A DNA stretch of 9,365 nucleotides from an uncultured Verrucomicrobiota bacterium (GTDB lineage: Bacteria > Verrucomicrobiota > Verrucomicrobiia > Limisphaerales > UBA1096). Shown here piece by piece: positions 1-6,436 of this stretch; the stretch's first letter is position 1; every line of letters begins with the position of its first letter. The notes below the pieces were generated by a model, which worked only from the letters and a program-made list of their open reading frames with translations, searched no databases and was not told the origin of the DNA. The position numbers and the translations under genes are program-made. The stretch lies in NCBI GenBank assembly GCA_913045395.1, contig CAJWPV010000031.1, forward strand, positions 1 through 9,365. The letters are read 5' to 3'.

Positions 1-1
1 C

Positions 2-838
2 GAGGTCGGCGCGGTGGACTCGATCATCGACATTATTGGCGGCTGCATCGCGCTCGAGCTGCTCGGCAAACCGCGCGTGCTCGCCGCACCGGTCATCGAA
101 GGCACCGGCTGGGTCAACTGTGCCCACGGCCGTTTTCCTGTTCCGACCGCCGCCACGCTCGAAATTCTCGGTGCGCGTGGTGTCAGCGTGAACCAATGCG
201 ACGAGCCGCATGAACTCGTCACACCCACCGGTGCTGCGCTGCTGGCCGAGTTTGCCGAGTCGTTCGGGCTGATGCGCGGTGTGACACCGGAGCGGATCGG
301 CTACGGCCTGGGCACGCGCGACATGAACACCCGGCCGAACGTTCTTCGCTCCGTGCTTGGCCAAGCGGAAGCTGCAATCGAGGCCAAGCCGCTTGACTGG
401 GAGTGCGACACCGTCACCGTCATCGAGACGAACCTCGACGACATCAACGCCGAGCACCTGGGTCATTTCATTGAGACTGCACTGGAGGCCGGCGCGCTCG
501 ATGTGTTCCACACGCCGATCCAGATGAAAAAGAACCGGCCCGGTGTGCTACTCACAGTGTTGTGTGCCGAGGCCGATACGGACCGGTTTAGCGAATTGAT
601 CCTGCGAGAAACCACCGCGCTTGGCATCCGCCGCCACGCCGTCGATCGTCGCAAACTCCGCCGTGAAGTCGCCACTGTCGAAACATCGCTTGGCCAGGTC
701 CGAGTGAAGTTTGGCCGGCTCAATGGCGAGGTGGTGCAGGCCGCGCCGGAGTACGAGTCTTGCCGTGAAGTCGCCACCCAAGCCGGTGTGTCACTGAAGG
801 AGGTTTACGCCGCCGCGCAAAAAGCACTCGAATATTAA
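2..838 (+). CDS. larC: LarC, nickel-pincer cofactor nickel chelatase (5' end outside window)
   Basis: LarC (DUF111, COG1641) inserts nickel, with CTP, into pyridinium-3,5-bisthiocarboxylate mononucleotide to complete the cofactor of LarA-type racemases and epimerases; it is cytoplasmic. The frame is open from base 2 and begins EVGAVDSIIDIIGG, a block found inside LarC, so the GTG at 14 is not the real start and the N-terminus is missing. Other family blocks are CAHGRFPVP (about 119-145), ELVTPTGAALL (about 212-244), ETNLDDINAE (about 425-454) and QMKKNRPG (521-544). The last two belong to the C-terminal half. In lactobacilli the two halves are joined by a programmed frameshift; here the frame is continuous. 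Two copies of the window's iterated motif, at 356 and 689, both read Leu-Gly-Gln. The next gene follows after 8 nt, so the two are probably co-transcribed. No other lar gene is visible. Confidence 0.93.
   Translation, partial: EVGAVDSIIDIIGGCIALELLGKPRVLAAPVIEGTGWVNCAHGRFPVPTAATLEILGARGVSVNQCDEPHELVTPTGAALLAEFAESFGLMRGVTPERIGYGLGTRDMNTRPNVLRSVLGQAEAAIEAKPLDWECDTVTVIETNLDDINAEHLGHFIETALEAGALDVFHTPIQMKKNRPGVLLTVLCAEADTDRFSELILRETTALGIRRHAVDRRKLRREVATVETSLGQVRVKFGRLNGEVVQAAPEYESCREVATQAGVSLKEVYAAAQKALEY
355..366. repeat. Iterated palindrome copy, GCTTGGCCAAGC
   Basis: This 12-base perfect palindrome lies inside larC and is read Leu-Gly-Gln. It is one of six perfect CTTGGCCAAG copies, at 356, 897, 1521, 1716, 4117 and 6455. 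Three near-perfect CTTGGCCAGG copies lie at 689, 2906 and 4423. Half-sites (CTTGGCC or GGCCAAG) lie at 382, 1141, 1344, 1504, 2094, 2195, 2622, 5236, 7979, 8116 and 8367. The counts were made by eye. Confidence 0.85.
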
Positions 839-846
839 TTATCACC

Positions 847-1095
847 ATGGACGAAAAACTACTCGAAATTATGTGCTGCCCCGAGTCACACCAGCCCTTG
901 GCCAAGGCCGGCGTAGAACTGATCGAGGACCTTAACAAACGTATCCAAGCCGGCACACTGGTCGATCGCGTTGACGAAAAGGTCACCGAGTCTATTGACG
1001 GCGGCCTTATCCGTGAGGACGGTAAAATCCTGTTCCCCATCCGCCAGAATATCCCCGTGATGCTCATCGACCAGGGCATCCCTCTCGCACAGTAG
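847..1095 (+). CDS. Trm112-like (UPF0434 family) small protein
   Basis: This 82-residue protein has the Trm112/UPF0434 layout: LLEIMCCPESHQPL near the N-terminus and DGKILFPIRQNIPVMLID near the C-terminus. Family members are small partners or activators of methyltransferases and other enzymes, and many carry a zinc site of the CPxC...C type. Here only the adjacent Cys10-Cys11 are present; the second Cys of CPxC and the later Cys are absent, and a linker of about 25 residues separates the two halves. Zinc binding is therefore doubtful. The ATG at 847 lies 8 nt after larC and has no clear Shine-Dalgarno sequence, so translation may depend on the upstream gene. The stop codon directly abuts the stop of the convergent glycosyltransferase gene. 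The family call is fairly sure; the partner is unknown. Confidence 0.8.
   Translation: MDEKLLEIMCCPESHQPLAKAGVELIEDLNKRIQAGTLVDRVDEKVTESIDGGLIREDGKILFPIRQNIPVMLIDQGIPLAQ
896..907. repeat. Iterated palindrome copy, CCTTGGCCAAGG
   Basis: This is a 12-base perfect palindrome inside the Trm112-like gene, where it is read as Leu-Ala-Lys rather than the commoner Leu-Gly-Gln. Confidence 0.85.
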
Positions 1096-2094
1096 TCAGC
1101 AAACGAACCAGGCGTCTTTGCCTGGAGTGTAGCCTTTTTGGGCCAAGTCGGCCTCGATGAGTTCGCGGGCTCCAGCGGCGCCCACGGCGATGATCAGCGG
1201 CGTGCCGTCAGGCGGGGGAAGGTCTGTGTCTGAAATGACCGGGGTGTCGTGAATTTTTGTACCGATTTTTTTTGGCGAAACCTCGACGATATGGCGTACG
1301 GTGAATCCTTTCGCCAGCAGCCAACTCAGCCACGGCTTGCCAGCTTGGCCCGCGCCCCACATGTCAACCTCGGTTTTTCCAGCGAGTGGACCGTCGAGGA
1401 GGTGCGCTCTGCGGCAGCGATCGAAGGCTTCCGGCGAGTAGCGCTCGTCGGTGCGGGTCAGCCGGTTGCCAGAGTCGATCCAATCAAAGAGTACTTCCGG
1501 CACCTTGGCCGCTGTGTGCCCTTGGCCAAGCGCACGAAGGCAGAGGTCGTAATCCTCCGGCCAGGCGCCGTCGCGGCAGCCCAACTCGAACACCTCGCGT
1601 CTGGCTAGGAGCGTCGGGTTGACGAGTGGCAACTCGACAAACCGCATGGCGGCAATCCGCCCGGGCTCGGTCAGCGAGTTGCTCCACCGCTCGTAACGCC
1701 GCATCGACTCAACCGCTTGGCCAAGCTCATCGACGATGCGAACCCGGCACCCGACCATGTCTGCGCCGGAGTCGTGCAACAGCAAAAGTTGTTTTTCGAG
1801 CCGGGCGGGATGCGAGTAGTCGTCCGCGTCCATTCGCGCGATCACCGGCGCGGTCGCCTCAGCGGCTCCGCGATTGGCCGCCGCGCAGACGCCCAACGCA
1901 TCCTGTTGAATCAGGCGCAGCCGCGGGTCGTTCATCTGGCGAACGATTGCCGCGCTGTCATCGGCGGAACCGTCGTCGACGATGATGAGTTCGAGTTTGC
2001 AAAGGGTGGAATCAAGAATGGAACGCGCTGCCCGCTCAACCGTCGCCGCCGCGTCGCGCATCGGCAACACCACCGAGACCTGTGATGGAGTCAC
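1096..2094 (-). CDS. Family 2 glycosyltransferase with a C-terminal Rossmann-like domain
   Basis: This 332-residue enzyme should transfer a sugar from a nucleotide-sugar donor to a glycan or lipid acceptor at the cytoplasmic face; substrates cannot be read from the sequence. The N-terminal GT-A fold shows [17 protein letters not shown] (6-22), the donor-binding IIVDDGS (37-43), the metal-binding DAD (89-91), and PEDYDL (179-184) at the usual acceptor or catalytic acidic position. Residues 205-231 hold [16 protein letters not shown], a conserved element of one GT2 subgroup. From about residue 244, [13 protein letters not shown] and [18 protein letters not shown] suggest a dinucleotide- or SAM-binding-like fold, possibly degenerate. 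The start is GTG at 2094; its GTGA overlaps the msrB stop by 4 nt, suggesting translational coupling. Two perfect iterated palindromes, at 1521 and 1716, both read Leu-Gly-Gln. Confidence 0.85.
   Translation of the reverse strand: MTPSQVSVVLPMRDAAATVERAARSILDSTLCKLELIIVDDGSADDSAAIVRQMNDPRLRLIQQDALGVCAAANRGAAEATAPVIARMDADDYSHPARLEKQLLLLHDSGADMVGCRVRIVDELGQAVESMRRYERWSNSLTEPGRIAAMRFVELPLVNPTLLARREVFELGCRDGAWPEDYDLCLRALGQGHTAAKVPEVLFDWIDSGNRLTRTDERYSPEAFDRCRRAHLLDGPLAGKTEVDMWGAGQAGKPWLSWLLAKGFTVRHIVEVSPKKIGTKIHDTPVISDTDLPPPDGTPLIIAVGAAGARELIEADLAQKGYTPGKDAWFVC
1108..1125 (+). terminator. Possible terminator hairpin for the larC operon, inside the opposing gene
   Basis: CCAGGC (1108-1113) pairs perfectly with GCCTGG (1120-1125) around a 6-base loop, 12 nt after the stop of the Trm112-like gene. 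A run of five T follows at 1134-1138, slightly far for a classical intrinsic terminator. The hairpin lies within the last codons of the convergent glycosyltransferase, so it could also be chance. Confidence 0.3.
1521..1530. repeat. Iterated palindrome copy, CTTGGCCAAG
   Basis: This perfect 10-base copy in the glycosyltransferase gene reads Leu-Gly-Gln on the minus strand (ALGQGH). A half-site lies 11 bases away at 1504-1510. Confidence 0.85.
1715..1726. repeat. Iterated palindrome copy, GCTTGGCCAAGC
   Basis: This 12-base perfect palindrome is the second full copy in the glycosyltransferase gene and reads Leu-Gly-Gln on the minus strand (ELGQAV). Confidence 0.85.
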
Positions 2095-2744
2095 TTGGCC
2101 GCGCCTGGTTTTTTCCCGGCGGGGATAAAGTCCATTGAGGCGGAGTTGACGCAGTAGCGCAGGCCGGCCGGTTTGGGGCCGTCATCAAAAATATGGCCAA
2201 GGTGGCCGTTGCATTTCTTGCAGGTGATCTCGATGCGAACCATGCCGAGGCTGGTGTCGCGTGTCTCGTCGATGGTGCCATCAATCGACTTGAAAAACGC
2301 CGGCCAACCGCAGCCTGAGTTGTACTTGGTCTCGGAGAGAAACAGCGCCGCGCCGCAGGCTTTGCAGGTGTAGGTGCCGTCCTTGAAATGATGATCGTAC
2401 TTGCCGGTGAACGCTCGCTCGGTGCCTTTCTGTCGGAGGATGCGGTATTCCTCCGGGGTCAGTGTGGCCCGCCATTCGGCCTCTGTCTTGACAATTTTTG
2501 CAGCAGTGACTTTGGTTGGTTTCATGATCGGTTCATGCTGAATCGGTTGAATGGGCTTAGCCGTCGGCTTGGGTTGGGGGTTGATGTTACCAACGGGCTG
2601 CCGGTTTGGCTCGGGTTCAGCCTTGGCCGGGGCAGCGACGCTGGGTGGGCCCGGTTCCGGGGTGGCAGGCGCGGTGCTTTGTTCCCCACCGCCACAGCCA
2701 GCCATTGCCGCAGCCATGGCAACCGTGAAAACCGTGTTCTTCAT
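2091..2744 (-). CDS. msrB: Lipoprotein-type peptide-methionine (R)-S-oxide reductase
   Basis: MsrB reduces the R epimer of methionine sulfoxide in oxidised proteins. From the ATG at 2744 the product has 217 residues. The first 20 ([20 protein letters not shown]) form a lipoprotein signal with lipobox MAGC, lipidated Cys17, so the enzyme is probably membrane-anchored outside the cytoplasm. A Pro/Ala/Lys-rich linker follows to about residue 85, then the full MsrB domain: zinc pairs CKAC (127, 130) and CKKC (175, 178), GCGWPAF around 144-150, [10 protein letters not shown], and the catalytic Cys198 in [15 protein letters not shown] four codons upstream (2756) is possible, but the ATG gives a cleaner signal peptide. 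No clear ribosome binding site is visible. The gene leads a two-gene transcript with the glycosyltransferase and diverges from the sulfatase. An external MsrB needs an exported electron donor, which is not in the window. Confidence 0.92.
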   Translation of the reverse strand: MKNTVFTVAMAAAMAGCGGGEQSTAPATPEPGPPSVAAPAKAEPEPNRQPVGNINPQPKPTAKPIQPIQHEPIMKPTKVTAAKIVKTEAEWRATLTPEEYRILRQKGTERAFTGKYDHHFKDGTYTCKACGAALFLSETKYNSGCGWPAFFKSIDGTIDETRDTSLGMVRIEITCKKCNGHLGHIFDDGPKPAGLRYCVNSASMDFIPAGKKPGAAK

Positions 2745-2866
2745 GCGCGAAATCAAAACACAATCCGCTCAGCGGCACAACCTTGGCAAAGCGTTGAGGC
2801 GAAATGTCAGTTGACTTTGCGTCGTTTGCTTGCCCGGCCTGTTTGCCCGTGTCATTTTCCGCCGTC
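2745..2866. promoter_or_regulatory. Divergent promoter region between msrB and the sulfatase
   Basis: These 122 bases separate two genes that point away from each other, so they must hold promoters for both transcripts unless these start inside the opposing genes. TTGACT at 2811-2816 resembles a -35 element toward the sulfatase, but no convincing -10 lies at the right distance. CTTGGCAAAG at 2782-2791 is a degenerate copy of the iterated palindrome. No operator could be identified. Confidence 0.45.
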
Positions 2867-4321
2867 ATGAAAAGAGCCATTCCCCTTTTGGGCCTGCTGC
2901 TTGCGCTTGGCCAGGCGCAGGCGATTGAGCGACCGAACATCCTCTGGATTTACCTTGAGGATGTCAGCGGCTGGTTTGGCTGCTACGGCGACAAGGTGAT
3001 CGAGACGCCAAACATCGACCAGTTGGCGGCGAGTGGCATTCGCTTCGACCGGTTTTACACGCCGGCCGGTGTCTGCTCGGCGACGCGATCGTCGATCATT
3101 GTCGGCGCGATGCAAACGAGCCTAGGGATCCACAATCACCGCAGCGGTCGCGCGAACTTTCGCGGAAAGGATTTGGGGCCGGTGTACGATGATATCCGTT
3201 TGCCCGAGGGTGTGCGGACGCTACCGGAGATGTTTCGTGCCGCCGGTTACTGGACGTTCAACGAGGGGGGCAAGGACGATTACAACTTCAGGCATGACAT
3301 CCGCGCGATGTACGACTTCCTGCCGAAAAAACGCGGCTGGGGTCCGGCAGCATTGGTCGCCGGCGAGTGCTGGAAGGGGCGAAAAAAAGATCAGCCGTTC
3401 TTTGGCCAGGTGCAGCTTGGTGGCGGCAAGCTGGGCCGGCGTGCACCGGCGGTGATCGACCGTGCCAAGGTGCCGGTGCCGCCGTATTATCCGGATATCC
3501 CGCTCGTGCGGGAGGAGATCGCGCACCACTACGATTGTTTGCTGAAGACCGACGAGCAAGTCGGGCATGTCATCGCCGCGCTCAAGCGCGATGGGCTGTA
3601 CGAGAACACGCTGATTTTTTGCTTCAGTGATCACGGCTACAAGTTGCATCGGCACAAGCAGTTCCTTTATGAGGGCGGCATCCAAATGCCGATGATGGTC
3701 GCCGGTCCGGGCGTTCAGGCGGGGCAGGTTCGCAGGGATCTCATCAGCGGGATCGATATCGCGCCGGCGTGCCTTTCGGCCGCCGGCATTGACGTGCCGG
3801 CGCACATGGAGGGCGCGGACTTTTTGGTCGAAGGCTATACGAAGCGGAAGTTCGTTGTCGCAGCGCGCGATCGTTGTGACTACACCATCGAGCGGATCCG
3901 CGCCCTGGTCACCCCGCGGTTCAAGTACCTGCGGAACTACCTCACGGATCGGCCATTTATGCAACCGAGCTACAAGGATCCATGGCCGGTCTCCAAAAAA
4001 TTTCGTGAGATGATGGCCAAAGGCGAGATGAACGAGAAGCAGTTGATTTTCTTCGGCCCGAAAAAAGAGCCGGAGGAACTGTACGACCTGGCCAGCGACC
4101 CGCACGAGATTCACAACTTGGCCAAGGATCCGAAGTTCAAGAAACAACTGCGGCGCCATCGCCGGTTGCTTGATGAGTGGGTCAAAGAAACAGGCGATCA
4201 AGGGCTGAAGACTGAGAGTGATCCCGGCCTGTTGGCCGTCCTTAAGCGGTGGGGCGAGAAGTGCGTGAACCCCGAGTACGACCGGGTGCGACATCTACTC
4301 CAGGCCGAAAAAAAGAAATGA
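2867..4321 (+). CDS. Secreted S1-family sulfatase (formylglycine type)
   Basis: This is a predicted sulfate-ester hydrolase of 484 residues, probably exported to cleave sulfate from polysaccharides or other sulfated molecules. From the ATG at 2867 the N-terminus is a signal peptide, MKRAIPLLGLLLALGQAQA, followed by RPNILWIYLEDVSGWFGCYGD, the usual sulfatase opening with metal ligands at Glu31-Asp32. The nucleophile motif C-S-A-T-R (70-74) is the CxAxR form, whose Cys is converted to formylglycine by a maturase not seen here. SDHG (254-257) supplies later metal ligands, followed by HK and EGG. The family's C-terminal LYDLASDPHEIHNLA is at 405-419. The usual Pro-His sulfate-contact block is replaced by QLGGGK around 183-188. 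An in-frame ATG at 2804 would bury the signal peptide and was not chosen. The stop overlaps the arsC-like start by 4 nt. Substrate cannot be inferred. Confidence 0.92.
   Translation: MKRAIPLLGLLLALGQAQAIERPNILWIYLEDVSGWFGCYGDKVIETPNIDQLAASGIRFDRFYTPAGVCSATRSSIIVGAMQTSLGIHNHRSGRANFRGKDLGPVYDDIRLPEGVRTLPEMFRAAGYWTFNEGGKDDYNFRHDIRAMYDFLPKKRGWGPAALVAGECWKGRKKDQPFFGQVQLGGGKLGRRAPAVIDRAKVPVPPYYPDIPLVREEIAHHYDCLLKTDEQVGHVIAALKRDGLYENTLIFCFSDHGYKLHRHKQFLYEGGIQMPMMVAGPGVQAGQVRRDLISGIDIAPACLSAAGIDVPAHMEGADFLVEGYTKRKFVVAARDRCDYTIERIRALVTPRFKYLRNYLTDRPFMQPSYKDPWPVSKKFREMMAKGEMNEKQLIFFGPKKEPEELYDLASDPHEIHNLAKDPKFKKQLRRHRRLLDEWVKETGDQGLKTESDPGLLAVLKRWGEKCVNPEYDRVRHLLQAEKKK
4117..4126. repeat. Iterated palindrome copy, CTTGGCCAAG
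   Basis: This perfect copy lies near the 3' end of the sulfatase gene and is read Leu-Ala-Lys (HNLAKDP), so the reading phase differs from the Leu-Gly-Gln copies. Confidence 0.85.
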
Positions 4322-4656
4322 TTATCTACCACAATCCACGCTGCTCGAAGAGCCGCCAAGCGCTTGGTATCCTACGTGAAAATGCCGAGGAGCCGGAGGT
4401 GGTGGAGTACCTTAAGGAGCCGCTTGGCCAGGCGGAACTGGGCGCTTTACTGCAGAGACTCAAGGTGCCGGCGCACAATCTCCTGCGCACCAAGGAGGAC
4501 GAGTACACTGAACTCGGCCTCTCACCGGACACACCAGAGGAGGACATCCTCACCGCCATTGCGCATCACCCGATATTGCTCGAGCGGCCGATTGTGGTGA
4601 AAGGCCGCCGGGCCGTCATCGCCCGTCCGCCGGAACTCGTCGAGGAATTGCTTTGA
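4318..4656 (+). CDS. arsC: ArsC-family reductase (glutaredoxin-dependent arsenate reductase type, or Spx-like relative)
   Basis: This 112-residue protein has the thioredoxin-like ArsC fold. Catalytic Cys9 lies in MIIYHNPRCSKSRQ, and the three arginines expected to hold the oxyanion are present: Arg57 (LLRTKEDEY), Arg90 (HHPILLERPIVV) and Arg103 (VIARPPELV). Known relatives reduce arsenate to arsenite with glutathione and glutaredoxin; the short form resembles YfgD-type ArsC, whose role is not always arsenic resistance. The ATG at 4318 overlaps the sulfatase TGA as ATGA, so translation is probably coupled. A GTG at 4249 would extend the protein into the sulfatase gene without homology and was rejected. 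No arsR, arsB or acr3 gene is nearby, so an arsenic operon is not supported. A near-perfect iterated motif at 4423 reads Leu-Gly-Gln. Confidence 0.87.
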   Translation: MIIYHNPRCSKSRQALGILRENAEEPEVVEYLKEPLGQAELGALLQRLKVPAHNLLRTKEDEYTELGLSPDTPEEDILTAIAHHPILLERPIVVKGRRAVIARPPELVEELL

Positions 4657-4684
4657 AACCAAAGGCTGAATAGCTTTGTTGTTT
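4656..4684 (+). terminator. Possible hairpin after arsC
   Basis: Immediately at the arsC stop, CAAAG-G-CT (4660-4667) pairs with AGCTTTG (4672-4678) around loop GAAT with one bulged G. AAAC and GTTT can extend the stem across a two-base bulge. It is AT-rich and is not followed by a T run, so it is a weak terminator candidate. Confidence 0.27.
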
Positions 4685-4769
4685 CGGGCGCGGCTTCGGA
4701 TGAAAAGGCAAAGAGCCCAACTCTAGATGAAGGTTAATCAGTCCAATGCCTTTGTTTTTACTGAGTGAT

Positions 4770-4798
4770 GTTACAACGATTTGATCTTGGGTTATTAT
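4770..4798 (+). promoter_or_regulatory. Candidate sigma-70-type promoter for the propeller gene
   Basis: GTTACA (4770-4775, four of six consensus -35 positions) and TATTAT (4793-4798, five of six -10 positions) are separated by 17 bases. Transcription would begin near 4805, after the upstream start candidates at 4765 and 4768 and before the ATG at 4837. This supports the later start. Confidence 0.4.
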
Positions 4799-4836
4799 GG
4801 GAGTTGGCACAACGGAAGTGCCGGGATTTTCTTTCT

Positions 4837-6393
4837 ATGAGTGTAAGAGGAATCGGCATGGTGGCTCTATTATCCCTGCTGCCGCAGGACATTGCGGTTG
4901 GGGCTGTTGCAGCCAACTCAAAGGCGTCTTCGGGTTCTTCTGCCCAAACCGGAGACCGGACCATCCTGTTTGTCGATGACAATGCGATTCTGTATCGATC
5001 CGGAACGCGGCGCGTTCTTCAACAACCCAAGCGACATGCGGCCAATCCCATGATCGGTGAAACCAAGCCCTGGGAGGTGGCCATTGGGTATTGCACCGTT
5101 TACCGAGATATAAGAACCGGTCTGCACCAGTGCTGGTATCAGTCCTATTCCGGCAATCACGCAAATGATCCCACGCGGCGTGTCGTGGTTTGCTATGCGA
5201 CTTCCAATGATGGGGTAGTTTGGGAAAAACCGAATCTTGGCCTCTTTGATTACAACGGCGACAACAACACCAACATTGTCCTGGTGGGCAACGGTGGACG
5301 AAGCGTCAACTACGGTGCGTCGGTCCTTGTGGATCATCGTGATTCCGATAGGGAGAAGCGTTATAAAATGGCCTATTGGGATTTTGTGAATGTTGCAGGC
5401 AGGCAGGTTCCGGGGCTCTGCGTTGCCTTTTCTCGTGATGGGATTCATTGGGTGAAACATTCAAAAGCACCGCTTCTACAGGGAGCTTACGGTGATCCCA
5501 CTCAGCCTCCATTGTCCGCTGAGAGTCAGGGTGAGCCGCCCACCCGTCCGGCAATCAGCGATGTGATTGACCTGATGTGGGATCCCCGGCGCGATTGCTT
5601 TGTCATCTATTCCAAAACTTGGATTGACGCCCCCGATGGGCGTCGTTTCTGGAAGCGGGCCATTATTCGGACAGAGTCGAAAGATTTTATCGACTGGTCG
5701 ATGCCCCAGTTGACCATTGTCCCTGACGATGGCGATTTGGGACAGATACACGGGGCATCTGTGTTTTATATTCACGGTGTTTATCTTGCCACGTTGCAAC
5801 GCCTCGATTTTGGTGGTTTCGACCGGGGCGGCACCGGGAACATGCCAGCCGAGTTGGCCTTGAGCAGGGATGGCATCCATTGGCACCGTTTGTTTCAGGA
5901 TGAAATGTTTCTCCCGGTGACAGGGGATGGTAAAACGTTTGATGCGGGCTGTCTTTGGACCAGTTCAATGCCAATCCATTTGCCAGAGGAAATCCGGTTT
6001 TATTACGGCGCCTATCCCGGGTGGAATTCTGATCTGGAAAATGATTCCACTGGCATCGGGCTCGCAATACTCCCGCGCGATCGGTATGCCGCCATTGAGC
6101 CAACGAACGGCATCGCTCAAGTCACACTTAAATCAATCCAACTGGGCAACGTTAAACGGGTAACCGTCAACGCGGATGCCACCAATGGAGATGTACGGGT
6201 TGAACTCCTAACCGCTGAAGGTTATCGGGTCGCCGGTTATACGAGGGATCAGTCGGTTGTCATCACCGGGAACAACTTATGGCACCCGGTGAATTGGAAG
6301 GATAAAGCGATGACCGACCTGGCTGCGGGCCGCTATCAACTACGTCTCCACCTGAAGAATGCGAGGCTGTTTGCCTTGACCATTCAACGTTGA
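4837..6393 (+). CDS. Secreted GH43/GH32-like beta-propeller protein
   Basis: This 518-residue protein is predicted to be exported; the exact activity is not recognised. From the ATG at 4837 residues 1-26 form a signal peptide (MSVRGIGMVALLSLLPQDIA, then VGAVAA). The body shows three Asp-box-like S-x-D-G-x-x-W motifs, SNDGVVW (123-129), SRDGIHW (199-205) and SRDGIHW (343-349), as in propeller glycosidases and sialidases. Acidic positions that could serve catalysis include Asp47-Asp48, MWDPRRD (247-253) and DAG (369-371), but no family catalytic set can be assigned. From about 424 a beta-rich domain (VTVNADATNGDVRVELL, later HPVNW and LRLHLKNARLF) follows, a pairing common in planctomycete-type secreted proteins. 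An upstream ATG (4768) would add 23 residues before the signal. GC content is visibly lower than in neighbours. It may bind or cleave polysaccharide alongside the sulfatase. Confidence 0.8.
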   Translation: MSVRGIGMVALLSLLPQDIAVGAVAANSKASSGSSAQTGDRTILFVDDNAILYRSGTRRVLQQPKRHAANPMIGETKPWEVAIGYCTVYRDIRTGLHQCWYQSYSGNHANDPTRRVVVCYATSNDGVVWEKPNLGLFDYNGDNNTNIVLVGNGGRSVNYGASVLVDHRDSDREKRYKMAYWDFVNVAGRQVPGLCVAFSRDGIHWVKHSKAPLLQGAYGDPTQPPLSAESQGEPPTRPAISDVIDLMWDPRRDCFVIYSKTWIDAPDGRRFWKRAIIRTESKDFIDWSMPQLTIVPDDGDLGQIHGASVFYIHGVYLATLQRLDFGGFDRGGTGNMPAELALSRDGIHWHRLFQDEMFLPVTGDGKTFDAGCLWTSSMPIHLPEEIRFYYGAYPGWNSDLENDSTGIGLAILPRDRYAAIEPTNGIAQVTLKSIQLGNVKRVTVNADATNGDVRVELLTAEGYRVAGYTRDQSVVITGNNLWHPVNWKDKAMTDLAAGRYQLRLHLKNARLFALTIQR

Positions 6394-6405
6394 GTGAGTT
6401 TCTGC

Positions 6406-6431
6406 TCAACCGGCCAAAACTGGACGGTTGA
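6406..6431 (+). terminator. Strong hairpin after the propeller gene
   Basis: Bases 6406-6416 pair with 6421-6431 as an 11-bp stem with one G/A mismatch around the tetraloop AAAC, starting 13 nt after the stop codon. The position suits a transcription terminator or an mRNA 3'-end stabiliser, but no T run follows, so intrinsic termination is uncertain. Confidence 0.45.
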
Positions 6432-6436
6432 CGAAA

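Noticed and set aside
2..838. A programmed frameshift in larC as in lactobacilli
   Set aside because: The reading frame runs unbroken through the junction between the two LarC halves to the stop at 838.
1249..2085. Several plus-strand open frames of 78-122 codons
   Set aside because: All are antisense to the glycosyltransferase, whose GT-A motifs are intact, and their translations are arginine-rich low-complexity shadows.
2804..2866. Upstream ATG start for the sulfatase
   Set aside because: It would place 21 residues with two Cys before a complete signal peptide that begins at 2867.
2388..2870. A 160-codon plus-strand frame across the msrB start and divergent spacer
   Set aside because: Most of it is antisense to the msrB coding region and the lipoprotein signal; no family resemblance is visible.
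3221..4294. A 357-codon open frame on the minus strand
   Set aside because: It lies entirely antisense to the sulfatase, which has full family motifs. The long frame is a by-product of GC-rich codon use; the translation has no recognisable domain.
4318..4656. An arsenic resistance operon
   Set aside because: Only the ArsC-type gene is present; there is no repressor, efflux pump or methylase nearby.
4765..4836. Upstream GTG/ATG starts for the propeller gene
   Set aside because: A candidate promoter (4770-4798) would place the transcript start after them, and the signal peptide fits the ATG at 4837.
4918..5460. A 180-codon minus-strand frame
   Set aside because: It is antisense to the propeller gene and has no start context or recognisable domain.
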